This document shows, in pieces, positions 44,744 through 52,310 of a DNA stretch of 64,000 bases. Source of the stretch: Geminicoccaceae bacterium (GTDB lineage: Bacteria > Pseudomonadota > Alphaproteobacteria > Geminicoccales > Geminicoccaceae); contig AP024683.1 in the NCBI GenBank assembly GCA_025999455.1, forward strand, positions 1,867,501 through 1,931,500. Direction: 5' to 3'. The notes under the pieces were generated by a model. The model worked only from the letters and a program-made list of their open reading frames with translations. It was not told the origin of the DNA and ran no database searches. Position numbers and translations under genes: made by a program. The number at the start of each line of letters is the position of its first letter. Within the stretch, counting starts at the first letter, position 1.

Positions 44744-45541
44744 GTGCGGCTGCGCATCACGACCTGGAACGCCAACTCCGTCCGGCTGCGCGAGGCGGCG
44801 CTGCGCCGCATCGTGGCCGAAATCCGCCCCGACGTCCTCTGCCTCCAGGAAACCAAGGTCGAGGACCATCGCTTCCCGCACGAGCTCTTCGCCGAGCTCG
44901 GCTTCCCCTACCGCCACGTCCACGGCCAGAAGGCCTATCACGGCGTGGCGATCCTCTCGAAGCTGCCGCTCGAGGATTGCCACGCCCGCAAATGGTGCGG
45001 GGTCGAGGATTGTCGGCATGCGGTCTGTCGGTTGCCGGGCGGGATCGAGCTGCACGATCTCTACGTGCCGGCCGGCGGCGACGTGCCCGATCCCGAGCTC
45101 AACCCGAAATTCGCCCACAAGCTCGCGATGATCCGCGAGCTCACCGATTATTTCGCGTCTCGACACGGCGACGGGGCGCGCCTCGTGCTCGTGGGTGACC
45201 TCAACATCGCGCCCTTGCCGACCGACGTCTGGAGCCACACCCAGCTCTTGGACGTGGTCTCGCACACCCCCGTGGAGACCGAGGGCTTGCTCGCCCTGCA
45301 GCGCGCCTACGGCTTCCTCGACGCGGTGCGGGCGGTGATCCCGCCCGAAAAGAAGCTCTACACCTGGTGGTCCTATCGGGCGCGCGATTGGAACGCCTCC
45401 GACCGCGGCCGGCGGCTCGACCACATCTGGCTCTCGCCGGCCCTCGCCCCGGCGCTCGTGACGGCCGAGGTGCGGCGCGACGCACGCGGCTGGGAGAACC
45501 CGTCCGACCACGTCCCGGTCACGGTCGAGCTCGAAATCTGA
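44744..45541 (+). CDS. xthA: Exodeoxyribonuclease III (AP endonuclease)
   Basis: 265 residues, full length. Endonuclease/exonuclease/phosphatase fold with TTWNANSVRLR, the metal Glu E36 in LCLQETKVED, the catalytic Asp/Asn in VGDLNIAP and the His in PSDHVPVTV. It cleaves DNA at abasic sites and trims 3' ends in base-excision repair. The GTG at 44744 puts the first residues exactly at the conserved MRLRITTWN. It is transcribed away from the GT2 gene. Confidence 0.96.
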   Translation: MRLRITTWNANSVRLREAALRRIVAEIRPDVLCLQETKVEDHRFPHELFAELGFPYRHVHGQKAYHGVAILSKLPLEDCHARKWCGVEDCRHAVCRLPGGIELHDLYVPAGGDVPDPELNPKFAHKLAMIRELTDYFASRHGDGARLVLVGDLNIAPLPTDVWSHTQLLDVVSHTPVETEGLLALQRAYGFLDAVRAVIPPEKKLYTWWSYRARDWNASDRGRRLDHIWLSPALAPALVTAEVRRDARGWENPSDHVPVTVELEI

Positions 45542-45649
45542 GCCGGAGGCCGCTCCGGGCCGCGCCCCCTGGAAGGCGGCCATCCACCCGGGCGGCTGGA
45601 CCGCCGGGACGCGGCTCGCCAGGATCGCGCGGTCACGAGGGGAGGGGAC

Positions 45650-46609
45650 ATGCGCATCGCGGTCGTCGGGGTCGGCGCGGTCGGCGGCTACTTCGGCGCG
45701 CGGCTCGCCGCGGCCGGCGAGGACGTGCTGTTCGTGGCGCGCGGCGCCCACGGCCGGGCCCTGCGCGCGAGCGGGCTCCGGCTCCTTTCGCCGCGCGGCG
45801 ACCTCCACCTCCATCCTTTGCGCGTGCTGCACCCGGGGGAGCCCTCCGATCGTCCGGTCGGGCTCGTCCTCGTCGCGGTCAAGATGTACGACCTCGCGGC
45901 CGCGGCACCGGCCGTGGCGGCCCTCGTCGGGCCCGACACGCTCGTCCTGCCGATCGAGAACGGAGTCGAGGCCGCGGACATCCTGGGCCCGGTCGTCGCA
46001 CCGGCGCGGGTCGCCCCGGCGGTCGCTTACATCGGCGGCCACGTCGAGGCACCGGGCGTGGTGCGGCACGTCGGCACGACGGCGAAGCTCGTCTTCGGGC
46101 CCTGGAACGAGGGCGACGAACCGCGCCTCGCCGCGTTCGCCGCCGCCTGCCGGCGGGCCGGGATCGACCACGAAGAAAGCCCGGCCATGGCGGTCGAGCT
46201 CTGGCGCAAATTCGTCTTCCTCGCCCCCTTCGCGGCGATGACCGCGCTCGCCCGCGTCCCGGCCGGCGGCTTGCGCGAGGACCCGGCACTCTGGGCCCGG
46301 ACCCGAGCCCTCGTCGAGGAGGCGGCGGCGGTCGGGCGAGCGCGCGGCGTGCCCCTGCCGACGGATCTGGTCGAGGAGCGACTCGCCTTGATCCGCGCCC
46401 TGCCGGCCGGGATGCGCTCCTCGATGCTGACCGACCTCCTGGCCGGCCGACGGCTCGAGCTCGATTGGCTGTTGGGGGCCGTGGTCCGGCTCGGCGACGC
46501 GGCGGGCGTGCCCGTGCCCGAAAGCCGTGCGGTCCTCGCCGCCCTGCGCGCCGAGCTCGCCCGCGGCGCGGTGGATCAGCCCCGAGCGGGGTTGCGGACG
46601 AGCCGGTAG
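45650..46609 (+). CDS. Ketopantoate reductase-like NAD(P)H oxidoreductase (PanE/ApbA family)
   Basis: 319 residues. Rossmann motif GVGAVGGYFGARLA at the N-terminus, VAVKMYDL and LPIENGVEAADIL in the nucleotide domain, and WRKFVFLAPFAAMTAL, where the catalytic Lys sits, in the helical domain; SSMLTDLLAGRRLELDWL is the ApbA_C signature. It may reduce 2-dehydropantoate for CoA synthesis, but many paralogues have other substrates. GGGGAGGGG precedes the ATG. Its last 34 bases overlap the convergent response-regulator gene. Confidence 0.9.
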   Translation: MRIAVVGVGAVGGYFGARLAAAGEDVLFVARGAHGRALRASGLRLLSPRGDLHLHPLRVLHPGEPSDRPVGLVLVAVKMYDLAAAAPAVAALVGPDTLVLPIENGVEAADILGPVVAPARVAPAVAYIGGHVEAPGVVRHVGTTAKLVFGPWNEGDEPRLAAFAAACRRAGIDHEESPAMAVELWRKFVFLAPFAAMTALARVPAGGLREDPALWARTRALVEEAAAVGRARGVPLPTDLVEERLALIRALPAGMRSSMLTDLLAGRRLELDWLLGAVVRLGDAAGVPVPESRAVLAALRAELARGAVDQPRAGLRTSR

Positions 46610-47274
46610 CCCTCGGGTTCGGTCACCAGGATCCGGTGCTCGCCGGGCACGGGCTCGAGCTTCTGCCGCAGCCGATAGATGTGGGTCTCGAGCGTGTGGG
46701 TCGTGACCCCGGCATTGTAGCCCCACACCTCGCCCAACAGGACCTCGCGCGAGACCGGCCGGTCGCCGACCCGATAGAGGTACTTCAAGATCGCCGCTTC
46801 CTTGTCGGTCAGATGGACCTTCTTCTGGCCGGCGATCAGCATCTTGACCGCCGGCTTGAAGGCCCAGGGGCCGATCTGGAATGTGGCGTCGTCCGAGAGC
46901 TCGAACTGGCGGAGCTGGGCGCGCAGCCGGGCCATCAACACGCCGAGCCGGACCGGCTTCGCCACGTAGTCGTTGGCGCCGGAATCGAGCCCGAGGATCG
47001 TGTCGGCGTCGCTGTCGTGGGCGGTCAGCATCAGGATCGGGCATTTGACGCCGTTGCGGCGCAAGAGCCGGCACAGATCGCGGCCGTCGCCGTCCGGCAG
47101 GCCCACGTCGAGCACGATCGCATCGTGGACGGGCTCGCGGGTGGCCTCGAGGGCTTCGCGCACGCTGCCCGCCTGGTCGACCACGAAACCCTCGTGAAGC
47201 GCGAGCTGCTCGGCGAGCTCGCGGCGGAACTCGGCGTCGTCGTCGACGACGAGGATCCGGTGGGTGGCGGCCAT
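46576..47274 (-). CDS. OmpR/PhoB-family response regulator (orphan)
   Basis: 232 residues. Receiver domain with the acidic pair D11-D12, phosphoacceptor D56 (AIVLDVGLPDGDG) and K106 (YVAKPVR); a winged-helix Trans_reg_C domain follows (DKEAAILKYLYR, then TLETHIYRLRQKLEP). It binds DNA when phosphorylated. No histidine kinase gene is adjacent. It is divergent from the Alg8/Alg44-like pair across a 77-base gap, so regulation of that pair is plausible (inference). Confidence 0.93.
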   Translation of the reverse strand: MAATHRILVVDDDAEFRRELAEQLALHEGFVVDQAGSVREALEATREPVHDAIVLDVGLPDGDGRDLCRLLRRNGVKCPILMLTAHDSDADTILGLDSGANDYVAKPVRLGVLMARLRAQLRQFELSDDATFQIGPWAFKPAVKMLIAGQKKVHLTDKEAAILKYLYRVGDRPVSREVLLGEVWGYNAGVTTHTLETHIYRLRQKLEPVPGEHRILVTEPEGYRLVRNPARG

Positions 47275-47351
47275 GCTTTCGACCCGTCCTCGTCCCCGGC
47301 CACGGGAAGCTAGCCGAGCCTCCCACGAGCGGGAAGATCGGGCGGACCCGG

Positions 47352-48983
47352 GTGCGCTCGAGCCGACGTCCTCCGGTGCCCAGGCGGCGCCGGTCGGGGC
47401 TCGCCTCGGGCTCCTCCTTCGGTTATGGCACCGAGGGTCGGCGTCCGCTGCGGGCGCCGGGCTCGCCCGAGATCGCCTGCGCGTCGGTGCTGCTCGCCGC
47501 CCATTTCCTCCTCCTGGCCGCCCTTCTGGCCACCGCCCCCGAGGGCTTGTGGGACCCGCGCGGCCGCGCGTTCGTGCTCTTCCTGGGCGGCCTCGCGGTC
47601 TGGCGCTACGGCTGGGGCGCCGTCCACCTCGTCCGCGCCGTCCTCTACCGCCGGATCGTCTTCCCGCGGCTTCGCCGCGCCGCCGAGGCGCACCTCGCTG
47701 GCGCACCGGACGAGCCGCCGGTGCCCGAGCTCGCCCTCGTCGTGACGGCCTACCGGATCCGCCCGGAAACGCTCACCGCCTCGATCCGCGCCGCCCTCGC
47801 CGAGGCGGGCCGGGTCGGGCTGCCGACCACCCTCGTCGTGGCCCTCGTCGAGCCGGCCGATCTGCGGCTCGTCAAGCGCCTGGTCGCGAAAGCTCCCGAA
47901 AGGCTCCGGCTGCGGCTCGTCCTCGTCCGGCTGCCACCCACCGGCAAACGGGTGGCGCTCGCCACCGCGCTGCGGGCGCTCACCCGACGCCGGATCCATC
48001 CCGACGCGGCGGTCGTCGTGATGGACGGGGATGCGATCTTGACCCCGGGCTCGCTCGCCCGGACGCTGCCCTTCTTCGCGGCGATGCCGGCGCTCGCCGC
48101 GCTCACGACCGACCAAGACGCCCTCGCGGCCGGCTCGCCCGCGCTCCTCCATTGGCACCGGCTGCGCTTCGCCCAGCGCGATCTGATCAAGAGCTCGCTC
48201 GGCCTGTCGCGCCGGCTCCTCTCCGTGACCGGGCGGATGTCGGTCTATCGCGCCGCGGTCGCGACCGACCCCGGGCTCGTCGCGCGGATCGAACGCGACG
48301 CCCTCGACCATTGGCGGCTCGGCCGGATCGCGCTCCTGACCGGGGAGGACAAGTCGAGCTGGCTCTGGCTCCTCGAAACCGGCCGGGCGTTGCTCTACGT
48401 GCCCGACGTCCGGGTGGGGACGATCGAGGATCCGCCCGCACCCGGCTTCTTCGCCGCGACCACCCGGCTCCTTTTGCGCTGGTCGGGCAACATGCTCCGG
48501 GGCGGCCGCCAGGCGCTCGCTCTCGGTCCCGGAAAGCTCGGGCCGTTCCTCTGGTGGTGCCTGATCGACCAGCGGCTCTCGATCTGGACGCCGCTCGTCG
48601 GGCCGGCCGCGGTTCTCTCCTTGGGCCTGCTCGTCGAACCCCTGATCTTCTGGGCCTATCTCGTCTGGGTCCTCGCCTCCCGCCTCCTCTTGACCTTGGG
48701 CCTGCTCGTCGTGCGCCCGCGGGTCTCCGGGACCTGGCCGCTCCTCCTCTATTACGGCCAGGTCTGGGGCGCGCTCGTGAAGGGTTGGGTCCTCTTCCAC
48801 CTCGACCGGCAGAGCTGGACCCGCCAGCGGATCGTCTTGCGCGGGGCGCGCGGCGGCGTGCTCCGGACGGCGGGCTCGCTCTACCTCCACGCCCTCGCGC
48901 TCGCGGCCTTGCTCACGGGCGTGGGTTTCGCCACGGGGGTCCTCGCCTGGCCGGACGGGGTCGGGCTCGGCCGGCCGTTCTGA
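47352..48983 (+). CDS. Alg8-like membrane glycosyltransferase (polysaccharide synthase)
   Basis: 543 residues. Two N-terminal membrane helices, a GT2 domain (about 125-390) and about four C-terminal helices. The GT2 site shows VVMDGDAIL, a TGEDKSSWLWLLE block and RWSGNMLRGG. The latter two recall the GDDKSTW and RYYGN-type blocks of Alg8, the alginate (polymannuronate) synthase, better than cellulose synthase motifs. The next gene is an Alg44-like PilZ protein, so a c-di-GMP-activated exopolysaccharide synthase is likely. Polymer identity is inferred. The GTG start at 47352 gives a rather long Arg-rich N-tail; a later start is possible. No other alginate genes are nearby. Confidence 0.8.
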   Translation: MRSSRRPPVPRRRRSGLASGSSFGYGTEGRRPLRAPGSPEIACASVLLAAHFLLLAALLATAPEGLWDPRGRAFVLFLGGLAVWRYGWGAVHLVRAVLYRRIVFPRLRRAAEAHLAGAPDEPPVPELALVVTAYRIRPETLTASIRAALAEAGRVGLPTTLVVALVEPADLRLVKRLVAKAPERLRLRLVLVRLPPTGKRVALATALRALTRRRIHPDAAVVVMDGDAILTPGSLARTLPFFAAMPALAALTTDQDALAAGSPALLHWHRLRFAQRDLIKSSLGLSRRLLSVTGRMSVYRAAVATDPGLVARIERDALDHWRLGRIALLTGEDKSSWLWLLETGRALLYVPDVRVGTIEDPPAPGFFAATTRLLLRWSGNMLRGGRQALALGPGKLGPFLWWCLIDQRLSIWTPLVGPAAVLSLGLLVEPLIFWAYLVWVLASRLLLTLGLLVVRPRVSGTWPLLLYYGQVWGALVKGWVLFHLDRQSWTRQRIVLRGARGGVLRTAGSLYLHALALAALLTGVGFATGVLAWPDGVGLGRPF

Positions 48984-48993
48984 AGGAGCCCGC

Positions 48994-50037
48994 ATGGCGA
49001 GCGAGATCGTGCACGACACCGAGGTCCACCGCCAGCACGTCCGGTTGCGGATCCCGATCGTGGTCGAGATCGACGGCGCACGCTTCACCGTCGACGATTG
49101 GTCGCTCGGCGGCTTCGGGGTGCTCGGGACGCTGCCGCGGCGGCGGCCGGGCGAACGGTTCCCGGTCCGCCTCCACCTCCCCTTCGAGGATTTCGAACTC
49201 GCCCTCGAGACCGACGCCGAGCTCGTCTACGCGCTCCCCGACGGTAGCCGCTTCGGCTGCCGCTTCGTGGGCCTGGCGGCGGGCCAGCTCGCGCTCTTCC
49301 GCTACGTGGTCGACGCCTACCTCTCCGGCGAGATCGTGGGGGCGGGTGACCTCCTCGCGATCCGCGGGCGGCCCGCAGGCGCGCCCGGCGCGGGTCGCGA
49401 GGTCGAAGAGGAGCGGCCCGGCGTGGCCGGCAGGCTCGCGCGGATCGCGGCGCTGCTCCTCTTCCTCGTGGCGGGCGGCGGCCTCGCGGGGCTCGCCTGG
49501 CTCGGCGCGCGTGAGCGCTGGCTCACGGTGCGGGCCGAGGCGGCGATCGTCGAGGCGCCCGTGGTCCAGGTCACGGCCCCCGCGGCCGGGCGGCTGCGCG
49601 CCGGCGAGCCGGAGCCGGTCCTGGCGGTCGGTGCCACCTTCGCCACGCTCCAGAGCGGCGGGGAGGAGATCGGTGTCGCGAGCCCCTGCGAGTGCGCGCT
49701 CGTCGAGTGGCTCGCCCGGCCGGGCGAGCTGGTGGAGGCCGGCCGGCCCCTGGCGCTTCTGGCCGCGGTCGACCGGCCGCTCCTCGTCCGCGCGAGCGTG
49801 GCACCGCGCGCCGGCCGCCGCCTCGCGCCGGGCGATCCGGCCGAGATCACGCTGCCCGGGACGCTGGGCACGGTCGCGGGCTGGGTCGAGCGGATCGACC
49901 TTCGGCCGCAGCTTCTGGGCCTCGCCTCGGGCGATCCGACCGCCGCGGCACGGCGGCCGCTCTCGGTCGTCGTCCGCCCCGAACGGCCGCTCGACTTCGG
50001 CCTCCTCGGCAGCCCGGTCGAGGTGCGCTTCCCGTGA
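48994..50037 (+). CDS. Alg44-like PilZ/membrane-fusion protein (c-di-GMP receptor)
   Basis: 347 residues. The N-terminal PilZ domain carries both c-di-GMP motifs: RQHVR (R13-x3-R17) and DWSLGG (D35-x-S37-x-x-G40). One membrane helix follows (about 140-165, IAALLLFLVAGGGLAG), then a HlyD/biotinyl-lipoyl-like periplasmic domain with an antiparallel repeat (VTAPAAGRLRAG, SPCECALVEWLARPGELV). This order is that of Alg44, the co-polymerase that lets c-di-GMP switch on Alg8. AAGGAG six bases before the ATG, 10 bases after the synthase stop, shows tight coupling. Confidence 0.85.
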   Translation: MASEIVHDTEVHRQHVRLRIPIVVEIDGARFTVDDWSLGGFGVLGTLPRRRPGERFPVRLHLPFEDFELALETDAELVYALPDGSRFGCRFVGLAAGQLALFRYVVDAYLSGEIVGAGDLLAIRGRPAGAPGAGREVEEERPGVAGRLARIAALLLFLVAGGGLAGLAWLGARERWLTVRAEAAIVEAPVVQVTAPAAGRLRAGEPEPVLAVGATFATLQSGGEEIGVASPCECALVEWLARPGELVEAGRPLALLAAVDRPLLVRASVAPRAGRRLAPGDPAEITLPGTLGTVAGWVERIDLRPQLLGLASGDPTAAARRPLSVVVRPERPLDFGLLGSPVEVRFP

Positions 50038-50062
50038 GCCGGCGGTCCCCCGCCGGGCCCGC

Positions 50063-50090
50063 TTGCTCCGCCCCGCTCCCGAGCTAAACT
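50063..50090 (+). promoter_or_regulatory. Possible promoter for cfa
   Basis: TTGCTC (50063-50068), 16-base spacer and TAAACT (50085-50090), about 74 bases before the cfa ATG. TAAACT is the only AT-rich hexamer in the gap between the PilZ gene and cfa. Confidence 0.3.
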
Positions 50091-50163
50091 TCGATGCGGG
50101 GCCGGCTTTCGCGCGGCGGACGAGAGCCGCGGTCGGTCCTCGGGGGCAAGAACGGAGGACGCC

Positions 50164-51408
50164 ATGCTGCTCGCGGGTCTGCTCGATCGCATGATCCGGG
50201 TCGGCACGCTCGGCGTGATCGACGCCGCCGGAGAGCGCCGGACCTTCGTGGGACCGGAACCCGGGCCGAAGGTGACGATCCGGCTCCACGATCGGGCGAT
50301 CGAATGGCGCCTCCTCCTCGACGGTGAGCTCGCCCTGGGCGAGGCCTGGATGGACCAGCGCCTCACCCTCGAAGAGGGCACGCTCTACGACCTGCTCGAG
50401 CTCGTCATGACGAACCTCGCCCGGGCCGATCGGCGCGGCTGGGCGGGCGTCGTCCAGCGCGGGCTCAACGCGCTCCGCACCGCCTGGGACAGGAACCCGA
50501 TCTGGCGCGCCAAGCGCAACATCGCCCACCATTACGATCTCTCGGGCGAGCTCTACGAGCTCTTCCTCGACAGCGAGCGGGAATATACCTGCGCCTATTT
50601 CCCGCGCCCCGATGCCGACATCGAGGAGGCGCAGCGCGCCAAGGAACGGCACATCGCCGCCAAGCTCCTGCTCGAGCCCGGCATGAAGGTGCTCGACATG
50701 GGCTGCGGCTGGGGAGCCCTCGGCCGTTACCTCGCGCGCACCTTCGGCGTCGACGTGACGGGGGTGACGCTCTCGAAGGAGCAGGTCGCCTACGCCAACG
50801 AGCGCGCCGCCCGCGAGGGCCTCGCCGACCGCTGCCGCTTCCTCTACCAGGACTATCGCGAGGCCCAGGGCCGCTACGACCGGATCGTCTCGGTCGGCAT
50901 GCTCGAGCATGTGGGCCGGGCCCATTACGGCGAGCTCTTCGCCAAGATCCGAGAGCTCTTGACCCCGGACGGCGTGGTCCTGATCCACTCGATGGGCCAC
51001 ATGGCCGGGCCCGGTTACCCGAACCCCTGGATCCGCAAATACATCTTCCCGGGTGGCTACATCCCCGCGCTCTCGGAAGTCCTGCCGGCGCTCGAGCGGT
51101 CCGGCCTCTGGCTGACCGACTGCGAGATCCTGCGCCTCCACTATGCCGAGACGCTGCGCTGCTGGCGCGAGAAGTTCGAGCGAAACCGGGCCCGGATCCG
51201 CGAGATCTACGACGATCGGTTCTGCCGGATGTGGGAGTTCTACTTGATCGCGAGCGAGCTTTCCTTCCGCGTCGGCGATCTCATGATCTTCCATCTGCAG
51301 ATCGCCAAGGATCGCCGCGCCGTCCCGCTCCTGCGCGACTACATGGTCGACCGCGAGCGCGAGCTCCTGGCCGCCGAGCGGGCGCCGCGCCTGCGCGCCG
51401 CCGAGTGA
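50164..51408 (+). CDS. cfa: Cyclopropane-fatty-acyl-phospholipid synthase family enzyme
   Basis: 414 residues. An N-terminal lipid-binding domain leads to NIAHHYDLSGELYELFLD, then the SAM motif KVLDMGCGWGALGRYLA (about 178-194), VTLSKEQVAYAN, and the conserved C-terminal YIFPGGYIPALSE. The enzyme methylenates unsaturated acyl chains in membrane phospholipids with SAM, usually in stationary phase or stress. GGAGG precedes the ATG. The stop overlaps the next gene as GTGA. Confidence 0.94.
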   Translation: MLLAGLLDRMIRVGTLGVIDAAGERRTFVGPEPGPKVTIRLHDRAIEWRLLLDGELALGEAWMDQRLTLEEGTLYDLLELVMTNLARADRRGWAGVVQRGLNALRTAWDRNPIWRAKRNIAHHYDLSGELYELFLDSEREYTCAYFPRPDADIEEAQRAKERHIAAKLLLEPGMKVLDMGCGWGALGRYLARTFGVDVTGVTLSKEQVAYANERAAREGLADRCRFLYQDYREAQGRYDRIVSVGMLEHVGRAHYGELFAKIRELLTPDGVVLIHSMGHMAGPGYPNPWIRKYIFPGGYIPALSEVLPALERSGLWLTDCEILRLHYAETLRCWREKFERNRARIREIYDDRFCRMWEFYLIASELSFRVGDLMIFHLQIAKDRRAVPLLRDYMVDRERELLAAERAPRLRAAE

Positions 51409-52202
51409 GCCCGGGTCCGGAGCCGGTCCCGCTCGCCTTCCAGGAGGCGGGGGCGGGCCCGCCCGTCCTCGTCCTCCACGGGCTCCTGGGCCAGGGGCGG
51501 AATTGGGCGAGCCTCGCCAAGCCCTTGGCCGCCCGCCGCCGCGTCCTCCTCGTCGATCTGCGCAACCACGGCCGCTCGCCGCACCACCCCGAGACGACCT
51601 ATCCGGCGATGGCGGCCGATCTCGAAGCCCTGCTCGACCGTCTGGGCCTCGCTCGCGCGTCGCTCCTCGGCCACAGCATGGGTGGCAAGGCGGCGATGGT
51701 CTTCGCGCTGACCCGGCCCGAGCGGGTCGACCGGCTCGTGGTCGTCGACGTGGCCCCGGTCGATTACGGCCCGCGCCCCGACTTCGAGGCCTATCTGCGC
51801 GCCATGCTCGCGATCGACCCGGGCCGCTTCGCCCGCCGCGCCGAGGTCGAGGCGGCGCTCGCCCCCGTCGCGCCGGATCCGCGCATCCGCGCCTTCCTCG
51901 CGAGCAACCTCGAGTCGTGCGAGGAGCGCCTTTCCTGGCTGCCGAACCTCCCCGCGCTGCTCGCCGCCCTCCCGGCGCTCGCCGGCTTTCCGGAAGATCT
52001 TCGACCCGCGCCGATAACGCTGCCGGTCCTCGCGATCCGCGGCGGCCGCTCGGACTATGTCCGTCCCGAGCACGAGCCCGTCTTCCGGAGCCTCTTCCCC
52101 GGCCTCCGTCTCGAAACGGTCGCCGAGGCCGGGCATTGGGTCCACGCCGACGCGCCGGCCACGGTCCTGGCGCTCCTCGAGTCCTTCCTGCCGGCGGGCT
52201 GA
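51405..52202 (+). CDS. Alpha/beta-fold hydrolase (YbfF-like esterase)
   Basis: 265 residues. Oxyanion region VLVLHGLLGQGRNWASLA, the VDLRNHGRSPHH loop, nucleophile elbow GHSMGGKAAM, an acidic residue after IRGGRSDYV, and the catalytic His in EAGHWVHADAP. These match YbfF-type acyl esterases. No signal peptide. The GTG start overlaps cfa by four bases, so a role near membrane-lipid turnover is possible (inference). Confidence 0.9.
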   Translation: MSPGPEPVPLAFQEAGAGPPVLVLHGLLGQGRNWASLAKPLAARRRVLLVDLRNHGRSPHHPETTYPAMAADLEALLDRLGLARASLLGHSMGGKAAMVFALTRPERVDRLVVVDVAPVDYGPRPDFEAYLRAMLAIDPGRFARRAEVEAALAPVAPDPRIRAFLASNLESCEERLSWLPNLPALLAALPALAGFPEDLRPAPITLPVLAIRGGRSDYVRPEHEPVFRSLFPGLRLETVAEAGHWVHADAPATVLALLESFLPAG

Positions 52203-52310
52203 AATCTCGCGCGATCGGGGATCACGGCGGTGTCGCGCACGACCGATTGGACAAAGATCGTGAAACCTGGCACCGTCGCCGGATCGGGGCGCGAGCGGCG
52301 GAGACGGGCG

